From positions 1 to 5,680 of the forward strand of contig CAJWGQ010000181.1 of assembly GCA_913041025.1 (NCBI GenBank): a stretch of 5,680 bases of DNA, written 5' to 3'. Within the stretch, counting starts at the first letter, position 1. Every line of letters begins with the position of its first letter. Below are positions 1 through 5,037 of the stretch, piece by piece. Origin of the DNA: an uncultured Gammaproteobacteria bacterium. Its GTDB lineage: Bacteria; Pseudomonadota; Gammaproteobacteria; Pseudomonadales; Azotimanducaceae_A. A program made the position numbers and the translations under genes. Below the pieces are notes generated by a model, which saw only the letters and a program-made list of their open reading frames with translations, made no database searches and was not told where the DNA came from.

Positions 1-297
1 ATAAAGCTTCTTTGCAAGCTCGTAAGATTCCTTAGATCCTTCTTCTCTAAGTTTTGCAATAAGTTCTTGCACTGGATCTTTTTGTCCAAACTGATATGGC
101 GCGACGATTCCTCTGGCGCCAGGGATGTTATAATACCACTGTAATTCCTTGAATGGTTGCCCATCGTTGTCAGGGAAGGAAAGAAGTCTTACGACATGCT
201 CCTCCCCCTCAGTCGGCTTCCACATAACCGACCTGTTTTTTGTTGCGCCACTCAGGCGATCAAGCTTCTTTCGAATTGCATCAAAATCAATTCCCAT
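1..297 (-). CDS. Phage gp32-like single-stranded-DNA-binding protein, N-terminal part (runs off left edge)
   Basis: The reverse strand reads open for 99 codons from an ATG at 297 to the window edge, so the C-terminal part is missing. The protein begins MGIDFDAIRKKLDRLSG, continues with WKPTEGEEHVVRLLSFPDN (about residues 26-44), then ELQWYYNIPGARG and APYQFGQKDPVQELIAKL, and ends in SYELAKKLY. From memory of the family, this order (short basic and acidic N-terminus, a 'WKP...VRLL.FP' strand, 'Y..G..DP..E....L', then a helix before 'KKLYPKMR') is that of gp32-type ssDNA-binding proteins of T4-like and other marine myophages. Those proteins coat single strands during replication and recombination. 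The fold is an OB fold, most of which lies beyond the edge. The start is supported by GGAG eight bases upstream. No neighbouring phage gene is visible, so prophage, free phage, mobile element or chimeric assembly all remain possible. Confidence 0.72.
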   Translation of the reverse strand, partial: MGIDFDAIRKKLDRLSGATKNRSVMWKPTEGEEHVVRLLSFPDNDGQPFKELQWYYNIPGARGIVAPYQFGQKDPVQELIAKLREEGSKESYELAKKLY

Positions 298-305
298 TTT
301 ATTTT

Positions 306-309
306 CTCC
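306..309 (-). promoter_or_regulatory. Shine-Dalgarno site of the gp32-like gene
   Basis: On the minus strand GGAG lies eight bases before the ATG at 297. It is the only clear ribosome binding site in the window. The two sulfatases and the propeller gene lack a recognisable one, which sets this gene apart from its neighbours. Confidence 0.6.
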
Positions 310-352
310 AATGTTTAAATTGCAATGCCTATTTCCTAGCTATTGCACTTTT

Positions 353-381
353 ATATTACAGACTGAAGATTAAATTTTCAA
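353..381 (-). promoter_or_regulatory. Sigma70-like promoter for the gp32-like gene
   Basis: On the minus strand a -35 element TTGAAA (376-381; 5 of 6 matches to consensus) is followed by a 17-base spacer and a -10 element TAATAT (353-358; 4 of 6). This predicts a transcript start near 346 and a leader of about 50 bases ending at the Shine-Dalgarno site. The spacing and downstream context are good. The region is AT-rich, so a chance match cannot be excluded. The -35 box overlaps the ATG at 381 of the divergent membrane-protein remnant. Confidence 0.45.
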
Positions 382-729
382 TGTTTTTGGAAACTATTTT
401 CTCTTTCTTTTTCTGCTGGCTTTGGATCTTTACTGCCCACCCTCGCCCTTTCTCTTGAATTAGATGACGTCTGGAGCTTCTCAAGTTATGCCCTATTTTG
501 TCTTTTATTAGGCACTACCATCGGAGTTTACCTAACTACTAGGATCCTATTAAATGAAGAGCAGCGCCAACAATTGAGAGGGTATATGTACGTGTTAATC
601 TTCGGTGTTAATGCTGTTCTTATTGTACTTCTAGTATCAATACCAGTGGCTACTACCTTCTTGATAGCTCTGATCTGGCAGTTAGTTTTATCCGCCATCC
701 TGTTTACTCGGTTGATACTGCAAGCCTAG
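381..729 (+). pseudogene. Small four-helix membrane protein, apparently frameshifted
   Basis: A reading frame ending in the TAG at 727-729 stays open back to 367 and encodes a strongly hydrophobic protein. After LELDDVWSF it has SSYALFCLLLGTTIGVYLTT, then a polar stretch RILLNEEQRQQLRG, then YMYVLIFGVNAVLIVLLV and TTFLIALIWQLVLSAILF, ending TRLILQA. This gives three clear membrane helices plus a likely fourth at the N-terminus (FSAGFGSLLPTLAL). The frame has no ATG before 586 and no GTG or TTG near its beginning. The ATG at 381 in another frame gives MFLETIFSFFF and then stops at about 458. Joining the two by a one-base shift in the T-rich run around 395-415 would give a complete protein of about 115 residues. 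I do not recognise the family. The break may be a true mutation or a sequencing error in the homopolymer-rich stretch. The even polarity pattern and clean stop argue that it is, or recently was, a real gene. Confidence 0.45.
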
Positions 730-732
730 GTT

Positions 733-750
733 AGCAGTAGGCTGACTGCT
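733..750. repeat. Inverted repeat just after the membrane-protein stop
   Basis: AGCAGT (733-738) and ACTGCT (745-750) are perfect inverted copies around a six-base loop, three bases after the stop codon at 729. The position suggests a weak 3' end stem-loop for that gene. No run of T follows, so it is not a convincing Rho-independent terminator. Confidence 0.3.
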
Positions 751-778
751 TGTGACGTAGATCCAAGGGCTAAGAATC

Positions 779-810
779 TCAGTGATCACTCTCCACTCAT
801 ATCAGTGATC
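779..810. repeat. Direct repeat TCAGTGATC with an overlapping palindrome
   Basis: TCAGTGATC occurs at 779-787 and again at 802-810, with starts 23 bases apart. The first copy overlaps the perfect ten-base palindrome AGTGATCACT (781-790). This arrangement is what a DNA-binding dimer's operator can look like. No promoter is recognisable beside it, so the role is unknown. Confidence 0.3.
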
Positions 811-826
811 GATTTGAATGTTTATT

Positions 827-847
827 AAAAAGACCGAAGGGATCTTT
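827..847 (-). terminator. Possible Rho-independent terminator for a leftward transcript
   Basis: On the minus strand AAAGA-CC pairs with GG-TCTTT across 829-847, giving seven base pairs with one bulged T around a CTTC loop (an alternative pairing is a UUCG tetraloop closed by C-G). The descending arm runs directly into further T's, giving TTTTT at 831-827 and then AAT. The stem is short and mostly A-T, so strength would be modest. If real, it would end a transcript coming from the right and prevent antisense reading into the membrane-protein remnant. No matching gene is visible upstream on that strand. Confidence 0.27.
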
Positions 848-939
848 AGGAAAACTACTTAACACTCCAAAGCTCTAAAAATCTCCCTCTACACCTATAT
901 ATCCCCAGTACCCCCACTGACCTCCTGCATACCCCTCAG

Positions 940-968
940 AGCGTCTTAGAAGCCCTCTAAGCAACGCT
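940..968. repeat. Strong 11-bp hairpin in the gap
   Basis: AGCGT-CTTAGA (940-950) is complementary to TCTAAG-(CA)-ACGCT (956-968), giving eleven base pairs with a two-base bulge and a five-base loop AGCCC. This is the best stem in the gap and is symmetric enough to form on either strand. No T-run follows on either side, so it is not an obvious terminator. It could belong to a structured RNA or a recombination site. Confidence 0.4.
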
Positions 969-1014
969 AAAACCTCACAGGCATCAGACTACCCCTCTAA
1001 ATGAAGGTTTGGGA

Positions 1015-1028
1015 AAACTCCAGAGTTT
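1015..1028. repeat. Short palindromic hairpin AAACTC/GAGTTT
   Basis: AAACTC (1015-1020) and GAGTTT (1023-1028) are exact inverted copies separated by CA. It lies 12 bases before the GAGTAGACAT repeat pair, and the two together may form one site. On its own a palindrome of this length could arise by chance. Confidence 0.3.
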
Positions 1029-1040
1029 ACGGGGCCTGTA

Positions 1041-1062
1041 GAGTAGACATCTGAGTAGACAT
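1041..1062. repeat. Tandem GAGTAGACAT repeat, 12-base period
   Basis: GAGTAGACAT occurs at 1041-1050 and 1053-1062, separated by CT. On the other strand each copy reads ATGTCTACTC. Two ten-base copies on a period close to one helical turn place both on nearly the same face of the DNA, as in arm-type sites of tyrosine recombinases or operators of cooperative regulators. No integrase gene is in the window, so an attachment-site role is only a suggestion. Confidence 0.35.
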
Positions 1063-1207
1063 TCTTGATCCCTTGACAGTGAACTCGGGTGCTGGAAAGC
1101 TACTAAAAAGGCGGGATTACAGTATTATTGGTGCCGTTACTAGGACTTCTTACAGCCCCTGGGCACCACCTCCTTTATACCATTGCCTGATAGCGTGATG
1201 CGATGAC

Positions 1208-1236
1208 AGCTTCGATGCTCACGAGCATCTCAAGCT
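1208..1236. repeat. Composite stem-loop AGCTT-GATGCT
   Basis: AGCTT (1208-1212) pairs with AAGCT (1232-1236), and inside it GATGCT (1214-1219) pairs with AGCATC (1224-1229) around the loop CACG. The two stems are separated by a small internal loop (one base against two). Eleven base pairs form in total. It lies about 130 bases before the first sulfatase, with no T-run. A 5-bp stem TCGAT/ATCGA follows at 1236-1248, overlapping the first by its T at 1236. Confidence 0.35.
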
Positions 1237-1283
1237 CGATCTAATCGAAGGGAATTGAAGTAGCCCAGGCCTTTGTCGAAACC

Positions 1284-1339
1284 ACTGTATTTTTACTCTG
1301 CCCCCTTCTCTTACCACTTTTTCTCAATACTGTATTTTT
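1284..1339 (+). repeat. Direct repeat ACTGTATTTTT upstream of the sulfatase operon
   Basis: The 11-mer ACTGTATTTTT occurs at 1284-1294 and 1329-1339, starting 45 bases apart, and both copies are followed by pyrimidine-rich DNA. They lie 84 and 39 bases before the chosen start codon of the first sulfatase, in the zone where promoter and operator elements are expected. The second copy contains TATTTT (1333-1338), which with TTACCA at 1311-1316 and a 16-base spacer gives a poor sigma70-like promoter. Regulation through the repeat is inference from position. Confidence 0.35.
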
Positions 1340-1367
1340 GCGCTCGCCCGTTTTATGATTGCTAGTC

Positions 1368-3215
1368 ATGAAAGTTGTTCGATCTATTACTTCCCTAGTA
1401 GGCCTGCTGTTTCTATGCTGCAGCGTAAATGCAGCGGATTTTCCAAATTTTGTCTGGCTTACTTCCGAAGACAACTCGGTTCACTTCAGCCGCCTGTACA
1501 GCGAAGCAGGTATTCCGATGCCGGCAATCGAGGGCCTCGCCGAGCATGGCTTAGTTTTTGAACATGCTTTCTCCAATGCACCTGTTTGCTCGGTTGCACG
1601 AACTACACTATTGACAGGTGCGTATGCTCCACGCATCGGAACCCAATTCCATCGTCGCTCCAAACTCGTACCCTTTCCCGATAACGGGAAAATGTATCCG
1701 TGGTACCTGCAACAGGCTGGATATTACACAAGCAACAACAGCAAAACCGACTACAACGTGATTGTTGGAGAAGGCTGGGATGATTCTTCTCCCACTGCTA
1801 TTTGGCGTAATCGAGAGGCTGGGCAGCCGTTCTTGCACGTTCAGAACACTGCCTTGACTCACGAAAGTAGTTTGCACTTCTCCCGAAATGAAATGGAGAC
1901 GACTGCGAATAAAACTCCATCTGATTCAGTTACCTTATTCCCTTACTTTCCCGACACACCGACGTTTCGGTACACCCATGCGCGCTACCTTGATAACCAT
2001 GTTCGGGTTGACGACTATTTTGCAGACTATATTGAAATGCTGGAAGAAGACGGCGTCCTAGATGACACCTTTATTTTCTATTTTGGTGATCATGGTGGAG
2101 TGCTACCCAGGGGCAAGGGGTATGCTTACGAAAATGGCTTACATGTCCCGTTAGTTGTTTATGTGCCAGAAAATTGGAAACATCTTACAAATTCAGAATA
2201 TGGCTCGCGCATCGATGGCTTCGTGAGCTTCATTGATTTTGCACCAACAATTCTGAACTTGGCTGGCATAGATATACCGCCTCACATGGACGGCAGACCC
2301 TTTCTCGGCGCCGGAGTTAGCATCGAGGAAGTCAATGACCGAGACGAAGCCTTTGGCTATGCAGATCGATTCGATGAAAAAATCGATCATGTGAGGACAT
2401 TGCGCAAAGGGAACATAAAATATATTCGCAATTATCAACCTTTTAATGTCGATGCTCTGTTTAACGAATACCGCTATCGCATGCTCGCCTATGCTGAATG
2501 GTGGGACCTGTATAGGGCTGGCTCGCTTAACACGATTCAACAGCAGTTTTTTGAACCACGCCCTGCAGAGCAATTATTTGAACTCAGCGATGATCCATTT
2601 GAAACAAGGGATCTTGCGAACGATCCTGCTTATGCTGACTTACTTTCTGCAATGAGACAGGAATTGAACAGCAAAGTTAAATCAATCAATGACCTCAGTA
2701 TGTTTCCTGAAAGCATGCTTTTTGCCGAAGCCTTCGATGACCCCGTTGCATTCGGACGGCAAAACAGTGCACGGATAGGACAGCTCGTTGACATTGCAGA
2801 CTTAAGTTTGCAGTCACTTGATGATGTCACGGGAGATGTCGTGACTGCCTTGGAATCAGATGACCCCTGGGTGCGCTATTGGGGGCTGATAGTCTTGAGT
2901 AGTTTCGGGGAAGAAGCGCACTCGTTTACCGAAATCGCTCGCAGAATGGCAACTAAAGATGAAGAAAATCTGGTGCGGGTGCGCGCCGCCGAATTTCTTG
3001 GCTTAATTCAGGCAGAAAATCCAGCATCATACCTCATCGATACTCTGCTGAACGCCAACAATGAAATGGAAGCAGTGATCATTCTAAATACCATAGTGTT
3101 GCTGCAAGACTTTTCCGGTTACCAGATTGCAGTCAGCCCGGATCTGATCCCGTCACAGTGGCAGTCTAATGGGCAATCTAATTTGACTCTTCGCCTGGAT
3201 CATCTGAATAACTAA
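1368..3215 (+). CDS. Exported sulfatase, heparan-N-sulfatase-like, with CSVAR active site and C-terminal HEAT-like repeats
   Basis: This 615-residue exported enzyme of the S1 (formylglycine-dependent) sulfatase family would hydrolyse sulfate esters or sulfamates outside the cytoplasm. A signal peptide spans about residues 1-22 (hydrophobic core SLVGLLFLCC, cleavage near VNA). The N-terminal metal site is SED at 33-35, where many sulfatases have DD. The catalytic cysteine is C74 in CSVAR (74-78), followed by TTLLTG. This departs from the usual C-x-P/A-x-R because the third position is valine. Other likely site residues are K126 (NNSKTDYN), H165, D241-H242 (FGDHGG) and K250. Residues of about 365-420 hold the family's ELSDDPFETRDLANDP motif. 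Residues of about 485-585 form helical HEAT-like repeats (DDPWVRYWGLIVL, LVRVRAAEFLGLI). I chose the ATG at 1368 over a TTG at 1359 because it gives a compact signal peptide; no good ribosome binding site supports either. Substrate is unknown. Confidence 0.9.
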   Translation: MKVVRSITSLVGLLFLCCSVNAADFPNFVWLTSEDNSVHFSRLYSEAGIPMPAIEGLAEHGLVFEHAFSNAPVCSVARTTLLTGAYAPRIGTQFHRRSKLVPFPDNGKMYPWYLQQAGYYTSNNSKTDYNVIVGEGWDDSSPTAIWRNREAGQPFLHVQNTALTHESSLHFSRNEMETTANKTPSDSVTLFPYFPDTPTFRYTHARYLDNHVRVDDYFADYIEMLEEDGVLDDTFIFYFGDHGGVLPRGKGYAYENGLHVPLVVYVPENWKHLTNSEYGSRIDGFVSFIDFAPTILNLAGIDIPPHMDGRPFLGAGVSIEEVNDRDEAFGYADRFDEKIDHVRTLRKGNIKYIRNYQPFNVDALFNEYRYRMLAYAEWWDLYRAGSLNTIQQQFFEPRPAEQLFELSDDPFETRDLANDPAYADLLSAMRQELNSKVKSINDLSMFPESMLFAEAFDDPVAFGRQNSARIGQLVDIADLSLQSLDDVTGDVVTALESDDPWVRYWGLIVLSSFGEEAHSFTEIARRMATKDEENLVRVRAAEFLGLIQAENPASYLIDTLLNANNEMEAVIILNTIVLLQDFSGYQIAVSPDLIPSQWQSNGQSNLTLRLDHLNN

Positions 3216-3227
3216 TCTCCACTAACT

Positions 3228-4775
3228 ATGAGCACTGAAAACTTTTACAGAGCCACACCCACGCAGCAGGTCACTGCTCTCATAATGCTTTGCTTTTGCC
3301 TGATTCAATACGCCCACATAACGTCTGCTCAATCGCCTAAAGAAAATGCGGTGGGGTCCCGGCCAAATGTTATTTACATCCTCGCTGACGATTTAGGCAT
3401 CGGTGATATTGAGCCGTTTGGTCAGCAACACATAAAGACCCCAAATCTGAACCGTATGATGCGTGAAGGCATGGTGCTGACTCAGCACTATGCTGGCAAT
3501 ACTGTCTGCGCGCCATCTAGGGCGTCCCTAATGACAGGCTTACACTCTGGACACACGCAGATCCGGGGAAATTTCGAATTAGGCGGATTTACTGATGAAG
3601 AAGAATTCGGCCAGATGCCCCTCAATCCAGGGACGGATACTGTTGCCACCATGCTACAAGACGCTGGCTATCGGACTGGAATGATCGGCAAATGGGGGCT
3701 CGGAGGTCCTGGTTCATATGGCACGCCAAATAAGCACGGATTCGATTATTTCCTGGGATACTTGGATCAAAAGCAGGCGCACAATCATTACCCAACTCAC
3801 CTATGGGAGAACGAAGAGCGCTATCCTCTCGAGAATACGTTTTTGTATCCCCACCAGAGTTTGCCCGATAGCGCCGACCCCTATGACGAGACGAGTTATA
3901 CGCCCTATAAGAGGAAAGACTATGCCCAGACTAGGTTAACCGGTGCCGCCCTAGAGTTTATCGAAACAACCAGTGAGCAGCCGTTTTTTCTGTATCTCGC
4001 ATATGCTACCCCTCATGCTGCGCTGCAAGTGGCGGAAAAAGAATTAGCGCCTTATTCGGCGTTTAATGAAACGCCCTACACAGCAAAACGCAATTACTTG
4101 CCGCATCCAAAACCTCGAGCTGCAAGAGCCGCCATGATTTCCAATATTGACAGTAGCGTTGGAAAAATAATGGAGCGGCTTGAGGAATTGCAAATCGATG
4201 ATAACACTCTGATCATTTTTAGTAGTGACAACGGGCCTACTCCAGAAGGGGGTGGCGACATGGAATTTTTCGACTCGAATAGCTACTATCGCGGCTATAA
4301 ACGCGATCTGTATGAGGGCGGCATCCGCGTGCCTACCTTGGCACGTTGGCCCAGCAGAATTCAACCAGGGAGTCGCAGCGATCATGTGTCAGCGTTCTGG
4401 GATCTCATGCCGACACTCGCTGAGCTCGCAGGCACAGAACCACCAAAAACTGATGGACTTTCTTTCTTGCCAACCTTAATGCAGAAAGAAGGACAAGAGC
4501 AACATCAGAGTCTTTACTGGGAATTCCACAATACAAGAGGGGGTCACGTGCAAGCAGTCAGATTTTTGGATGATTTCTCCAAAAGCTGGAAGGCAGTACG
4601 TTTATACAGCCAAAGTTCAGACACAGAACCTGCTATCCAATTGTATGACTTAGATAACGATCCCGGAGAGTCCATAGATCTTGCCGAAAAAAGTGCAACA
4701 CTGGTCGAACAGGCAAGAGAGATAATGAACAGTTCTCGCTCGCGTTCATTTATCGATGCCTGGAACTTCGATTAG
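3228..4775 (+). CDS. Exported arylsulfatase, S1 family with canonical CAPSR motif
   Basis: This 515-residue S1 sulfatase would cleave sulfate esters in the periplasm or outside the cell. A signal peptide occupies about residues 1-34, with a long polar start and the core VTALIMLCFCLIQY. Cleavage near TSA-Q is likely. After RPNVIYILADD come metal ligands D54-D55 and then C94 in CAPSR (94-98), the formylglycine site, followed by ASLMTG. Further expected site residues are K155 (GKWG), H187 (HNHYPT), H263 (ATPHAAL), D334-N335 (FSSDNGP) and K358 (YKRDLYEGGIRVP). The C-terminal subdomain has LYDLDNDPGESIDLA. All catalytic positions I can check are intact. The gene starts 12 bases after the first sulfatase's stop with no clear ribosome binding site, so translational coupling in one operon is likely. 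A second ATG at 3285 would shorten the signal peptide and is possible. Arylsulfatase A type is clear; the natural substrate is not. Confidence 0.93.
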   Translation: MSTENFYRATPTQQVTALIMLCFCLIQYAHITSAQSPKENAVGSRPNVIYILADDLGIGDIEPFGQQHIKTPNLNRMMREGMVLTQHYAGNTVCAPSRASLMTGLHSGHTQIRGNFELGGFTDEEEFGQMPLNPGTDTVATMLQDAGYRTGMIGKWGLGGPGSYGTPNKHGFDYFLGYLDQKQAHNHYPTHLWENEERYPLENTFLYPHQSLPDSADPYDETSYTPYKRKDYAQTRLTGAALEFIETTSEQPFFLYLAYATPHAALQVAEKELAPYSAFNETPYTAKRNYLPHPKPRAARAAMISNIDSSVGKIMERLEELQIDDNTLIIFSSDNGPTPEGGGDMEFFDSNSYYRGYKRDLYEGGIRVPTLARWPSRIQPGSRSDHVSAFWDLMPTLAELAGTEPPKTDGLSFLPTLMQKEGQEQHQSLYWEFHNTRGGHVQAVRFLDDFSKSWKAVRLYSQSSDTEPAIQLYDLDNDPGESIDLAEKSATLVEQAREIMNSSRSRSFIDAWNFD

Positions 4776-5037
4776 CGCTGAAAAAGAGGAATGTTTTAGT
4801 GTTAAATTTCATTGATCAATCTCGAACCTAAAAATGGGTTGCCCTATTCAACTCTGAAAGAAAATTTTTTCCCATTAATCCTCGAATTGGCTTCACTTTC
4901 GAATCGCAAATCATTATCTTAATTTATTCATAAGAAGACGATTTATACCCTCACGGGCTAATCAACACTTTGTTAATTTATGGATGAAGCTTCTAATCAC
5001 TTCAACACTATCCAATAATTTGTAACGGATACGCACT
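4776..5037 (+). other. Intergenic region between sulfatase operon and propeller gene
   Basis: This AT-rich 262-base gap has no reading frame worth reporting. The perfect ten-base palindrome ATTGATCAAT (4811-4820) is its most regular element, and TTCGAA-containing stretches recur near 4899. I find no stem followed by a T-run, so the operon's terminator is either downstream or Rho-dependent. The size of the gap and the promoter near its right end argue that the propeller gene is transcribed separately. Confidence 0.45.
4970..4997 (+). promoter_or_regulatory. Candidate promoter of the beta-propeller gene
   Basis: TTGTTA (4970-4975) and TCTAAT (4992-4997) with a 16-base spacer resemble sigma70 -35 and -10 elements. 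Transcription would start near 5004, leaving a leader of about 34 bases. The match is imperfect and lies in AT-rich DNA, where chance matches are common. Confidence 0.3.

Larger units (their letters stand above)
730..1354. other. Gene-poor gap rich in short repeats and hairpins
   Basis: No reading frame here has a plausible start, length and composition together. The longest I followed by eye on the plus strand is an open run from 1055 to about 1199, with only a TTG start and no recognisable product. No tRNA arms (such as a GGTTCGAATCC-like T arm) are visible. The stretch does contain stem-loops at 733-750, 829-847, 940-968, 1015-1028 and 1208-1236, a wider dyad at 1129-1168, and direct repeats of TCAGTGATC, GAGTAGACAT and ACTGTATTTTT. 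It also holds a G-poor, C-rich tract at about 883-937. Such density fits a mobile-element junction or a structured non-coding transcript, but no feature is decisive. Confidence 0.5.

Noticed and set aside
1073..1106. Perfect -35 box TTGACA at 1073 as a promoter
   Set aside because: The nearest -10-like element, TACTAA at 1101, is 22 bases away, which is too far for sigma70. At a 17-base spacing the sequence is AAAGCT.
1055..1199. Short plus-strand reading frame in the gap
   Set aside because: It has only a TTG start, no ribosome binding site, no recognisable motif and fewer than 50 codons.
730..1260. Integron attC site or tRNA gene
   Set aside because: I found no RYYYAAC/GTTRRRY pair flanking the stems and no tRNA acceptor, anticodon and T-arm arrangement.
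1284..1345. ACTGTATTTTT copies as LexA (SOS) boxes
   Set aside because: They begin CTGT like a LexA half-site, but the matching ACAG half at the required distance is missing in both copies.
1241..1474. Minus-strand frame overlapping the start of the first sulfatase
   Set aside because: It is a shadow of the sulfatase signal-peptide region, with no ribosome binding site and a low-complexity basic product.
2193..2573. Minus-strand 126-codon frame inside the first sulfatase
   Set aside because: The plus-strand frame encodes conserved sulfatase motifs here. The opposite frame shows none.
4811..4820. ATTGATCAAT palindrome as an FNR or CRP site
   Set aside because: FNR needs TTGAT and ATCAA separated by four bases. 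Here the halves overlap, so the match is only to the core letters.
4776..4900. Rho-independent terminator after the second sulfatase
   Set aside because: The only stem near a T-run, AACC/GGTT at about 4827-4840, is four base pairs and is not followed by T's.
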